From Oceanococcus atlanticus (GTDB taxonomy: Bacteria; Pseudomonadota; Gammaproteobacteria; Nevskiales; Oceanococcaceae): a stretch of 64,000 bases of DNA. A program made the translations under genes and the position numbers. The stretch lies in assembly GCF_002088235.1 (NCBI RefSeq), contig NZ_AQQV01000001.1, positions 372,001 through 436,000 of the forward strand. Reading direction: 5' to 3'. Shown one piece after another: positions 34,034 through 42,011 of this stretch. The notes beneath the pieces were generated by a model that saw only the letters and a program-made list of their open reading frames with translations, was not told the origin of the DNA and ran no database searches. Within the stretch, counting starts at the first letter, position 1, and each line of letters begins with the position of its first letter.

Positions 34034-34966
34034 ATGCGTACCTTGCACGTTCACCGCTTCAGCGCCATGGCCGGTCCCTGCGCGCTGCATTTCTATTCCG
34101 ATGGTGATGCTGCAGCAATCGCAGCCGCCGCCGAGCAGGAGGTGCGGCGCATCCAGGACAAGTACTCACGTTTTCAGCCCGACAGCGTGATCAGCCAGAT
34201 CAACGCATGCGCGCCGGGCAGCAGCGCCGAGTTGGATCCGGAAACCTGTAGCTTGCTGGATTTCGCCGACGCCGCTTACGCTCAAAGCCAGGGCCTGTTT
34301 GATATCAGCGCCGGGGTTTTACGCCGCGCTTGGGATTTCAGGGCTGCGAAAATACCCAGCAGCAGCGATATCGCCAAGCTGCTGCCCCTGATCGGCTGGC
34401 ATCAGATGCGCTGGCAAGCACCGCTGCTGAGTTTGCCACGCGATGGCATGGAGATCGATTTCGGCGGCTTTGGTAAAGAGTATGCGGCTGACTGCGCGGC
34501 CCGCTGCCTGCGCCAGGCTGGCGTTCAACATGGCCTGGTCGACCTCTCCGGTGACATCTGCGTGCTCGGCCCCCACCCTGATGGCCAACCCTGGCAGGTG
34601 GGCATCCAGCATCCACGCGCGGCTCAGGCCATCGCCCAGCTTCCGATAAGCGCGGGCGCCGTGGCCAGCAGCGGCGACTACGAACGCAGCTTCATCGCTA
34701 ACGGCCAGCGTTATCACCACATTCTGGATCCGCGCACAGGCTGGCCCAGCCAAGGGCTGAGTGCTGTGAGCGTCATGGCCGAACAGTGCATCGTTGCCGG
34801 CATGGCCAGCACCACCGCCATGCTGATGGGACCAAGCGCGGGGCTGGACTGGCTACGCGCCCTGGGACTGCCATTCCTGGCCGTGGATGAGGCATTGCGC
34901 ATCCATCGTCACGACGATCCACATGCGACACAAAAAAAGCCCGCGGGGGAAGCACCGCGGGCTTAA
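34034..34966 (+). CDS. apbE: ApbE: FAD:protein FMN transferase
   Basis: This 310-residue protein has the ApbE fold: YSRFQPDSVISQINA at the N-terminus, the EIDFGGFGKEYAAD segment, GLVDLSGDICVLG, GAVASSGDYERSF and HHILDPRTGWPS with metal and FAD ligands. ApbE attaches FMN to Thr residues of partner flavoproteins. There is no lipoprotein signal, so it may be cytoplasmic or exported by an unrecognised route. The last about 12 codons overlap a strong terminator hairpin that serves the opposite strand. No Rnf/Nqr partner gene lies nearby. Confidence 0.9.
   Translation: MRTLHVHRFSAMAGPCALHFYSDGDAAAIAAAAEQEVRRIQDKYSRFQPDSVISQINACAPGSSAELDPETCSLLDFADAAYAQSQGLFDISAGVLRRAWDFRAAKIPSSSDIAKLLPLIGWHQMRWQAPLLSLPRDGMEIDFGGFGKEYAADCAARCLRQAGVQHGLVDLSGDICVLGPHPDGQPWQVGIQHPRAAQAIAQLPISAGAVASSGDYERSFIANGQRYHHILDPRTGWPSQGLSAVSVMAEQCIVAGMASTTAMLMGPSAGLDWLRALGLPFLAVDEALRIHRHDDPHATQKKPAGEAPRA
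34932..34962 (-). terminator. Terminator for the minus-strand gltX-M23 genes, embedded in apbE
   Basis: GCCCGCGG (34939-34946) pairs with CCGCGGGC (34955-34962). On the minus strand it is followed by seven T residues (34938-34932). It lies within the final codons of plus-strand apbE, so the ApbE C-terminus (KKPAGEAPRA) is encoded by the terminator of the convergent operon. Confidence 0.8.
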
Positions 34967-35105
34967 GGATGCGAGGCTGTTTTTTAGGCACCAGCCTCAC
35001 TGGAGGAGACGCCTCCAGGATGCGTACAGTGCTGTAAAAGGTCTGTGAAGCGGCGCACAGTTCGCACCGGTGCCGCCGATTGCGCTCAGACAAGCGTGAT
35101 TCGCA
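34967..35105. other. Intergenic hairpins between apbE and the M23 gene
   Basis: Two small hairpins are visible: GAGGCTG/CAGCCTC (about 34974-34980 with 34993-34999) and CTGGAGG-AGAC-GCCTCCAG (about 35000-35018). The 8-mer AGGATGCG occurs twice (starting near 34966 and 35018). The left segment GAGGCTGTTTTTTAGGCACC partly resembles an arm of element R6, but no matching right arm follows. The downstream end of the minus-strand M23 transcript passes here. Confidence 0.45.
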
Positions 35106-35945
35106 TCACATTTCGCCCGCTGGCGGATTCGCCTGCGGCATGTCGGGCACCAGCAACGCCGGATCGATACGCTGCTTGAACCAGTTCATACGCCAGTCCA
35201 GGTGCGCGCCCGTCACCCGCCCTGTGGCACCGATTTCGGCGATCTTCTGGCCCTGCTCCACGCGCTGGCCAACCTCGACGTCTATACGGCTGAGATGCAG
35301 AAAACTGGACGACACCCCATGCCCATGATCCACGATCAGCGTGCCACCGGAGTAGTACATGTCCGGATGCGCCAGGGTCACCACACCGGCCGCAGGCGCC
35401 ACCACTGGCGTGCCGGTAGGCGCGGCCACGTCCACACCGTAATGCGGGCGGCGCGGCTGACCGTTGAGGATGCGCTGACTGCCGTAAACGCCGGAAATCG
35501 GCCCGACCGACGGCCATACAAAATCCTGCAGAAAATCCACCCGGGCTGCGTCGGTCTTGCGTGCACCGGCCACCTGCGCGCCCTCGGCCCGTATGCGTTT
35601 GAGCGCCTCAGCATCCGGTGAGACTTTGCTTGGCGGCAAACCATCAATACGCTGGATCTGATAGCTGCGACTGGCGATGTTAAGACGACGCTGCCACTGT
35701 GCGCCGTCCGGCAGCACCACGCGCAGATCAATCTGGGCGGGGTGATCACGCCCCAGGCCGAACACGAAGTTCCCCTGTGGCGAGACTCGCAACGCCTGAC
35801 CATCCAGACGCACCTGACTGCCGGCAGGCGCCTGACCTATGATCAGGCCGCCCTGCATCAGCGGCCCGCGCAGTTCGACAGGCTCAGCCGCCGCGGCCAG
35901 GCTTGCCAGCCACAACAAACACAGCGTGGCGAGACGCCAGATCAT
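35106..35945 (-). CDS. M23 (LytM-like) peptidase-fold exported protein
   Basis: This 279-residue protein has a signal peptide (MIWRLATLCLLWLASLAAAA). The C-terminal LytM domain (about 150-265) has HYGVDVAAPTGTPVVAPAAG with the HxxxD zinc pair, SSFLHLSRIDV, and GRVTGAHLDWRM. The last motif is HxD where most active LytM enzymes have HxH, so either Asp serves as ligand or the enzyme is degenerate. The role should be in cell-wall processing. The ATG at 35945 overlaps the gltX stop as ATGA, so it is translationally coupled to gltX. Confidence 0.85.
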   Translation of the reverse strand: MIWRLATLCLLWLASLAAAAEPVELRGPLMQGGLIIGQAPAGSQVRLDGQALRVSPQGNFVFGLGRDHPAQIDLRVVLPDGAQWQRRLNIASRSYQIQRIDGLPPSKVSPDAEALKRIRAEGAQVAGARKTDAARVDFLQDFVWPSVGPISGVYGSQRILNGQPRRPHYGVDVAAPTGTPVVAPAAGVVTLAHPDMYYSGGTLIVDHGHGVSSSFLHLSRIDVEVGQRVEQGQKIAEIGATGRVTGAHLDWRMNWFKQRIDPALLVPDMPQANPPAGEM

Positions 35946-37348
35946 GCGATGTTGGCGCGAATCCACTCGATCGCGACCGCCAGGCGGGCCTCGGCCTGCT
36001 CGCGTCCGACCAGATCCAGCGTGACATCCAGCGACGGCGTGTTGCCCGCACCGGACAAGGCCACGCGTACCGGCTGACCAACCTTGCCCATGCCAACCTC
36101 GAATTGTTCGGCCACAGCCTGCACCACATCGTGCATGGCCTGCCCGCTCCACTGTGGCAGCGCGCGACTACGCTCCAGCAGGGCGGCCAGAATATCGGCG
36201 GTTTGTGTCTTGAAATGCTTCTTGGCGTCCTTGTCCTGATACTGGGTTGGCGCCTGGAAATAGAACTGCGTGCTCTGGGCCATTTCGAGCAGGGTTTTGG
36301 CCCGCTCCTGATGCGCGCGAATGACCTCGACCGCTGCCGGGCCGGCTGTCGTATCGGTACCGAGACGGCCCATGTGCCACAGATATTCATCAACCAGATC
36401 AGCAGGGTCACTGGCCTTGATGTAGTGCTGATTGATCCATTTCAGCTTGTCCGCATCAAAGCGCGCAGCGGCTTTCTGCACATGACGCAGGTCGAACTTC
36501 TCGATCATCTCGTCAAGCGAAAAGATCTCCTGATCGCCGTGCGACCAGCCCAGACGCACCAGGTAGTTGAGCATGGCCTGGGGCAGATAACCTTCCTCAC
36601 GGTAGGCCATGACCGACACCGCGCCATGTCGCTTGGACAGGCGTGCACCGTCGCTGCCCAGAATCATCGGCACGTGCGCGTAGTGCGGCCGATCGGCTTC
36701 CAGGGCATCCAGAATGTTGAGCTGGCGCGGTGTGTTGTTGACATGATCATCGCCACGGATCACATGGGTAATGCCCATGTCCATGTCATCCACCACCACG
36801 GTCAGATTGTAGGTGGGGCTGCCATCGCTGCGCGCGATGATCAGATCATCGAGCTCATCGTTGGAGATCTCGATGCGCCCTTTGACCAGATCATCCCAGG
36901 CCACCGTACCGCTTTGCGGGTTCTTGAAGCGGATCACCGCATCAGCATCCATGTCGAAGGTTTCCAGCCCGCGACAATGTCCGTCATAACGGGGCTTGTC
37001 GCCGCGCTCCATCTGCTCCTCACGCAGCTTGTCGAGCCGTTCGCGCGAGCAGAAGCACGGGTAGGCTTCGCCCTGATCAAGCAGCTGCTGAATCACCTCT
37101 TTGTAACGCTCGAAACGCTGGGTCTGGAAGTACGGCCCTTCATCATGTTCAAGGCCGAGCCAGTTCATGCCATCGAATATGGCCTGAACCGATTCTTCGG
37201 TGGAACGCTCGCGGTCAGTGTCTTCGATGCGCAGGATCATCTTGCCCTGGCTCTGGCGCGCATAGAGGTAGTTGAACAGGGCGGTGCGTGCGCCACCAAG
37301 ATGCAGATAACCGGTGGGGCTGGGCGGGAAACGGGTAATGACCGACAT
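35942..37348 (-). CDS. gltX: Glutamyl-tRNA synthetase
   Basis: This 468-residue class I synthetase has PPSPTGYLHLGGARTAL (HIGH-type motif) near the start and RLSKRHGAVSV (KMSKS-type motif) near residue 237. A zinc-site region, YPCFCSRERLDKLREE...HCRGL, resembles that of E. coli GltX (471 residues). It charges tRNA-Glu. The start at 37348 (MSVITRFPPSPTG) is the usual N-terminus. The gene overlaps the M23 gene and shares its downstream terminator. Confidence 0.95.
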   Translation of the reverse strand: MSVITRFPPSPTGYLHLGGARTALFNYLYARQSQGKMILRIEDTDRERSTEESVQAIFDGMNWLGLEHDEGPYFQTQRFERYKEVIQQLLDQGEAYPCFCSRERLDKLREEQMERGDKPRYDGHCRGLETFDMDADAVIRFKNPQSGTVAWDDLVKGRIEISNDELDDLIIARSDGSPTYNLTVVVDDMDMGITHVIRGDDHVNNTPRQLNILDALEADRPHYAHVPMILGSDGARLSKRHGAVSVMAYREEGYLPQAMLNYLVRLGWSHGDQEIFSLDEMIEKFDLRHVQKAAARFDADKLKWINQHYIKASDPADLVDEYLWHMGRLGTDTTAGPAAVEVIRAHQERAKTLLEMAQSTQFYFQAPTQYQDKDAKKHFKTQTADILAALLERSRALPQWSGQAMHDVVQAVAEQFEVGMGKVGQPVRVALSGAGNTPSLDVTLDLVGREQAEARLAVAIEWIRANIA

Positions 37349-37379
37349 GCGAGTAAGGCTGGACAAACAGCCGCATAGT

Positions 37380-38387
37380 TTAGCAGTCGCGGCGCCGCCA
37401 TACCCCTGGCGTCATGCCCTCCCAGCGCTTGAATGCGCGAGTAAAACTGGAAGTTTCGCCAAAGCCGAGCAGCCAGGTGATTTCGCTGAGACTGTAATGC
37501 TCGTCAGCGAGATAACGGCAGGCCAGTTCGTGGCGGGTGGCGTCGAGGATGTCACGAAAACTGGTGCCCTCCTCCTTGAGCTTGCGCTGCAACTGACGCA
37601 GGCTCAGATGCAGCTCGCCAGCAATCGCCTCGGGTGACGGCTCACCGTCCTTGAGCCGCTGGGCGATCAAGCCCTGCACCCGCGCGGGCACGCTTTCGCG
37701 CTGTTGTTGCGCCAGCAGACGGGTCAGGATTTCATCGTTGTGACGGGCCAGTTCGTCATTACCGTAGGGCAACGGGGCCAGCACCACAGCGTGATCGAAA
37801 ACAATTTCGGTCTGTGCCTGCGCGAACGCCACCGGCCCGCGAAACAGACGCTCGTACGGTCCCGGATCGGCCGGAAGCGGACGCCGGAAGTGCACCGCCT
37901 TTGGCACCACATCACGCCCGGCCAGCGCCCGGCAGGTGCGCATGATCACCGCCATGAAGGCGTCCAACGACGCATCAGCGGGCTGCTGGCTGCCTGGCAG
38001 CGGTGAAATGCGGTAGCAATAACCCTGTTCACACGGCCCACAGGACAACTCACCGGCATCGGTAACCACGCGGAAGTAACGCACCATGCGCTCGAACGCG
38101 CCGGCCAGTGTGGCACTGGCCATCACCGCATAACCCAACGCATGAAAGGTGGTCTGACGCACATGCCGGGCCACGCTCAGACCCAGCGCTTCATCGCCAG
38201 TGGCTTCAATGGCCAAGGCCCACAGGCGGGTTGTCGCATCCAGCGGATAACGCGCCTTGGGGTCGGCCAACAAAGCCATGTCCAGGCCGGCCTGGGCGAA
38301 CAGTGCGGTGCTGTCGAGCCCGCGCTCATCAAGGCAGGCCTTGATCGCCGCTGACCAACTGCTCAGAGAGGTGGCATGAGAAGTCAT
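37380..38387 (-). CDS. AraC-family regulator with arabinose-binding-like N-domain
   Basis: This 335-residue regulator has an N-terminal ligand domain of the Arabinose_bd type (HALGYAVMASATLAGAFERMVRYFRVV). The C-terminal pair of helix-turn-helix motifs includes IAGELHLSLRQLQRKLKEEG and ITWLLGFGETSSFTRAFKRWEGMTP. It is divergent from the fatty-acid desaturase gene, with about 110 bases shared upstream. Regulators of this subgroup often control the adjacent lipid gene, so control of desaturation is a fair inference. Confidence 0.88.
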   Translation of the reverse strand: MTSHATSLSSWSAAIKACLDERGLDSTALFAQAGLDMALLADPKARYPLDATTRLWALAIEATGDEALGLSVARHVRQTTFHALGYAVMASATLAGAFERMVRYFRVVTDAGELSCGPCEQGYCYRISPLPGSQQPADASLDAFMAVIMRTCRALAGRDVVPKAVHFRRPLPADPGPYERLFRGPVAFAQAQTEIVFDHAVVLAPLPYGNDELARHNDEILTRLLAQQQRESVPARVQGLIAQRLKDGEPSPEAIAGELHLSLRQLQRKLKEEGTSFRDILDATRHELACRYLADEHYSLSEITWLLGFGETSSFTRAFKRWEGMTPGVWRRRDC

Positions 38388-38496
38388 AACCGCGTGGTGT
38401 CGTCTCGGGACAATAATTTGGCGCGCACAGCCGCGCGACCGGTTTGTGGTTTGTCTACGCTTGTTTCCATTGCAAACCAATGTGGAGACAAACGCA

Positions 38497-39603
38497 ATGT
38501 CGTCCAACAAACCCGTGGATCAAATGAGCGACGCGGAGAAAACCGCGCGCATCAAGCAGGTCGTGCTGCAAGCCGGTCAGGACCTGCGTGCCCGCAACCC
38601 GTGGCTGAAACATCAGGATGCCATCGGCGTGACCATCATGCTGCTCTCAGTGGCCGGCATGCTGGGCACCGCCTATGCCTACTACCTGGGTCTTGTGGCC
38701 TGGTGGTTGTGCATTCCGATGGTGGCGATCTTTGCCTCGTTCATTCATGAACTGGAGCATGATCTGATCCATCTGATGTATTTCCGTAAGCGCCCCCGGA
38801 TCAATACGCTGATGCTGATCATCGGCTGGATCGCCCGGCCCAGCACGGTCAGCCCGCTGGTCCGTCGCCGCGTGCACCTGCACCACCACAAGCATTCCGG
38901 CACCGAATCGGATCTGGAAGAGCGCGGCATCACCAATGGCGAGCGCTGGGGCTTGAAGCGTCTGCTGATGACCGGCGACAACATGCTGGCGATCTACCTG
39001 CGGCCCAAAAGCACCTACAAAATGGTGCGCGCCTACATTGCCGCCCAAAACCCCAAGGACAAACGCGAACTCAATGCGCTGATCAAAGAGCAGCGCCGCG
39101 CTTACTTCCCGCTGGGCAACCTGTACTACCTGGCCTGGCACGGCTGGCTGGCGTATCACGCCGTGGCCCTGGGCGCCGTGGCGATCGGCCAGCCACTGCA
39201 ACTGTCCGGCTGGGCCGCTTCCACCGTGGGCGTGCTCAACTTTCTGGCCGTAACCTGGATGCTGCCGAGCTTTCTGCGCACCTTCTGCCTGCATTTCGTC
39301 AGTTCCAACATGCACTACTACGGTGATGTGGAGGACGGCAACATCATGCAGCAGACCCAGGTGCTCAAGCCCTGGTGGATGCTGCCGTTCCAGCTGTTCT
39401 GCTTCAATTTCGGCAGCACCCACGCGATCCATCACTTCGTGGTCAAGGAACCGTTCTACATCCGCCAGTGGACAGCACCGGCGGCGCACAAGGTGATGCG
39501 TGAAATGGGTGTGCGTTTCAACGACACCGGCACCTTTGTGCGGGGCAACCGTTTCACCGGCAAGGCCACGGCGCAACAGACCGCCAGCACCGCCGCCGCC
39601 TGA
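38497..39603 (+). CDS. Membrane fatty-acid desaturase
   Basis: This 368-residue membrane protein has the histidine boxes of acyl-CoA/lipid desaturases: HELEHDLIH, HLHHHKHSG and HAIHHFVV. It has three to four membrane spans around them. It should insert a double bond into acyl chains using a di-iron centre and an electron donor. The ATG at 38497 follows GGAG with 9-base spacing. It is divergent from an AraC-type regulator, which probably controls it. Confidence 0.87.
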   Translation: MSSNKPVDQMSDAEKTARIKQVVLQAGQDLRARNPWLKHQDAIGVTIMLLSVAGMLGTAYAYYLGLVAWWLCIPMVAIFASFIHELEHDLIHLMYFRKRPRINTLMLIIGWIARPSTVSPLVRRRVHLHHHKHSGTESDLEERGITNGERWGLKRLLMTGDNMLAIYLRPKSTYKMVRAYIAAQNPKDKRELNALIKEQRRAYFPLGNLYYLAWHGWLAYHAVALGAVAIGQPLQLSGWAASTVGVLNFLAVTWMLPSFLRTFCLHFVSSNMHYYGDVEDGNIMQQTQVLKPWWMLPFQLFCFNFGSTHAIHHFVVKEPFYIRQWTAPAAHKVMREMGVRFNDTGTFVRGNRFTGKATAQQTASTAAA

Positions 39604-39612
39604 TCAGTACAG

Positions 39613-39646
39613 CAACGCTCCGGCCGCAGCGCGCGCCGGAGCGTTG
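39613..39646. terminator. Strong hairpin between the desaturase and DUF2798 genes
   Basis: CAACGCTCCGG (39613-39623) pairs with CCGGAGCGTTG (39636-39646). The two genes converge here, so it may stop both transcripts, but there is no clear T tract on either side. Confidence 0.55.
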
Positions 39647-39652
39647 GCTCGT

Positions 39653-39880
39653 TCAGTCGGGCCGCACCACCAGCGCAACCAGCTTGCGCACCAGCGGGGT
39701 CACCGCAATGATGGTCGGAAACGCGACCGCAAAAGCAAAGGCCCAGGCCTTGAGCCAGATCATGGCGATGCCGTCGACCCAGCCCACGTTGAACAACGAA
39801 ATCACCAGCGACATGATCCCCGACATCAGCAGGGACATGAAAAACGAGAAGGCGTAGGCGCTGTAACGCTGGGGTATCAC
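39653..39880 (-). CDS. DUF2798 small two-TM membrane protein
   Basis: This protein of about 75 residues contains IPQRYSAYAFSFFMSLLMSG, then NVGWVDGIAMIWLKAWAFAF and TPLVRKLVALVV, the DUF2798 pattern with two membrane segments. Function is unknown. The GTG at 39880 overlaps the stop of the upstream hydrolase as GTGA, suggesting coupled translation. A GTG at 39916 would give 87 residues but overlaps the hydrolase by 40 bases. Confidence 0.82.
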   Translation of the reverse strand: MIPQRYSAYAFSFFMSLLMSGIMSLVISLFNVGWVDGIAMIWLKAWAFAFAVAFPTIIAVTPLVRKLVALVVRPD

Positions 39881-40992
39881 GCCGCGCGCCTGACCGTGCT
39901 GCGCCCACGCAGCCACGCCGCCGCGGGCGTCCAGATGGCGCGCGGCGCCTGACTACCACTGACAATGCTCATATGCCCGCCGGGCGCCTCCAGCAACTCG
40001 GCCTCGGCCTGCGGCATCAATCCGATCAGATGGCGACTCGCCGCCGGTGTGACGATCGGGTCCTTGTCACCAACCACAATCAGCACATTGGCCTTCACAT
40101 CGGCCAGGCTGGCCTTGCACTGGGCAATCGGCAGACGCCCTGCGGCCAGCACATTGTCGGTCACCAGGTATTGCACGATGTCCTGCATGACACCGCCGGG
40201 ATAGGCCACCATGTCATCCAGAAAAGCGCCATGGGTGGCGTGCTCGCTGACGTAGTCGCGGTCATCCAATCGTCCCAGCAAAGCGGTATAGCCCCGCAGG
40301 GTGCCGGCCGGACTGGCCAGCTTGAAGGCCATGGCATTGGCCCAGCCCGGCACGTGCCACAGGCCCGGGCGACTGGCATGGATGCGCCAGCCGGTCAGGC
40401 GGCGAATCTGCTTCATCTGGCGCGACACCAGACGATTCTGAAAACTTACCCCGCCGGGCGCGTGGTAGTCGCACGGCGGCCCCAGCAGTACCACGTTGCG
40501 GATATGCGGGTCACCCAGGGCTGCATAGGCGTAACTGAACATCGCGCCCAGACTCCAGCCGTGCAGGGAAAGCTCCTGCTGCCCACTGTGGCGGCGCACT
40601 TCATCCAGCATGCGCGGCAGGAAATCTTGCAGATAGTCGGCAAACCGCCAGTGCGCATGGGCACGCGTGGGACGCCCCCAGTCGATCAGATACAGCGGAA
40701 AGCCCTGATCGCGCAGATGCCGCACCAGCGAGCGCTGCGGAAACAGATCGTAGATCAGCATATTGACCGCCAGCGGCGGCACGATCACCAGCGGTGTCAG
40801 GGCCTTGTCGGCATCGCCGGGATAGTGGCGCAGGCTGATGATGTCGTGGCGCGCGATGACCTCGTAAGGGGTCTGCCCGGCCTGATTGAGCCGGGCGCTG
40901 TGACGTACACGATCGTGCGCATTGCGCAGCAGACGCAGGGAGCGCTGCAGTCGGTGCGGTCCGGCGCCTTGAAGTCGGGAAATCTGAGTCAT
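39877..40992 (-). CDS. PHA-synthase-like alpha/beta-hydrolase with Ser nucleophile
   Basis: This 371-residue protein resembles class III PHA synthases over most of its length (LVIVPPLAVNMLIYDLFPQRSLVRHL, YLIDWGRP). The nucleophile elbow is LHGWSLGAMFSY, with Ser where synthases have Cys. The likely acid is the Asp of VVGDKDPIVTP and the base the His of PGGHMSIVSG. The Ser makes a hydrolase more likely than a polymerase. The ATG at 40992 (MTQISRLQGAGP) was chosen. It is coupled to the DUF2798 gene. Confidence 0.8.
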   Translation of the reverse strand: MTQISRLQGAGPHRLQRSLRLLRNAHDRVRHSARLNQAGQTPYEVIARHDIISLRHYPGDADKALTPLVIVPPLAVNMLIYDLFPQRSLVRHLRDQGFPLYLIDWGRPTRAHAHWRFADYLQDFLPRMLDEVRRHSGQQELSLHGWSLGAMFSYAYAALGDPHIRNVVLLGPPCDYHAPGGVSFQNRLVSRQMKQIRRLTGWRIHASRPGLWHVPGWANAMAFKLASPAGTLRGYTALLGRLDDRDYVSEHATHGAFLDDMVAYPGGVMQDIVQYLVTDNVLAAGRLPIAQCKASLADVKANVLIVVGDKDPIVTPAASRHLIGLMPQAEAELLEAPGGHMSIVSGSQAPRAIWTPAAAWLRGRSTVRRAA

Positions 40993-41134
40993 GAGTGTCC
41001 TGCAGTAAACCACCCGGACAGTGAACATATGTGCACATCCGGTTATCGAGGCGGGCGATTTTACCCGTTTCGAGCACCGCGGTGCCCGCGCACCACCGCG
41101 GGTTCTGTGACCTGCGCGCGCAAGGCGGCGTAAA

Positions 41135-42001
41135 ATGCCAGCGATGAAACTCGAAACCCGCCTATTCATTGCCGACTTCACCCACCTTGACTGCGCCTGG
41201 TTCGATCCGCTGCAGGGTCTGATCGGGGAAAGTTGGCGGGTCGACGCCGAACTGGCCGGCGAGCTGGCTGACAACGGCATGCTGTGTGATTTCGGGGTGG
41301 TCAAAAGTGTGCTCAAACAAGCCCTGGACGAGCAGATCGATCACCGCCTGCTGCTCAACGCCGCACAGGCCGCAGAGCTGCACAACCAAAGCGGACACAG
41401 CACCATCAGCCTGCGCAATGCCGCCAGCGAAGAGTGGCACTACCGGGCCCCGTCCAGCAGCTTCGCCCTGCTCGACACCCCGACGATTGATGCTGGGCAT
41501 CTGGCTGCCACCCTGGCCGCCCCGCTACGCGCGCTGTTGCCAGACAACATCACACATCTGAACCTGACCCTCAGCCCGGCACACCACCAGGGCCCGTACC
41601 GCTACTGCCATGGTCTGCGCCAGCACAGCGGCAACTGCCAACGCATGGCACACGGCCACCGGGCACGGCTTGACATCCAGGTGGACGGCGAGCGCCATCA
41701 CCAGCTGGAAACAGACTGGCAACAGCGTTTCGACGGCCGCTACATCGGCTCGGAGGAACATCTGAGCATCAGCGGCAGCCGCCACCGCTATGCCTATCAA
41801 GCCAGTCAGGGCGCATTCGAGCTGGAGCTGCCTCAAAACCGCAGCTGCCCGATTGAAGCCGAGCCCACGGTCGAGCACATCACCGCCCACATGGCCCGCG
41901 CCATCGCCCGCCAGCTCCCGGGCCGACGCATAGAATGTCGCGCCTTCGAAGGCATCGGTAAGGGCGCGCACAGCTGCGCCGAACTCAAACCAAGACCCTG
42001 A
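41135..42001 (+). CDS. 6-pyruvoyl-tetrahydropterin-synthase-like protein (QueD superfamily)
   Basis: This 288-residue protein resembles the PTPS/QueD superfamily but is about twice the usual length, suggesting a double-domain form. The N-terminal half contains LIGESWRVDAEL, FGVVKSVLKQALDEQIDHRLL; the C-terminal half contains YRYCHGLRQHSGNCQRMAHGHRARL, with candidate zinc His and Cys residues. QueD makes 6-carboxytetrahydropterin in queuosine synthesis; this divergent long form has no other queuosine gene nearby. The PIG-V-like gene starts 10 bases after the stop. The exact reaction is uncertain. Confidence 0.7.
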   Translation: MPAMKLETRLFIADFTHLDCAWFDPLQGLIGESWRVDAELAGELADNGMLCDFGVVKSVLKQALDEQIDHRLLLNAAQAAELHNQSGHSTISLRNAASEEWHYRAPSSSFALLDTPTIDAGHLAATLAAPLRALLPDNITHLNLTLSPAHHQGPYRYCHGLRQHSGNCQRMAHGHRARLDIQVDGERHHQLETDWQQRFDGRYIGSEEHLSISGSRHRYAYQASQGAFELELPQNRSCPIEAEPTVEHITAHMARAIARQLPGRRIECRAFEGIGKGAHSCAELKPRP

Positions 42002-42011
42002 TACCGAAGCC

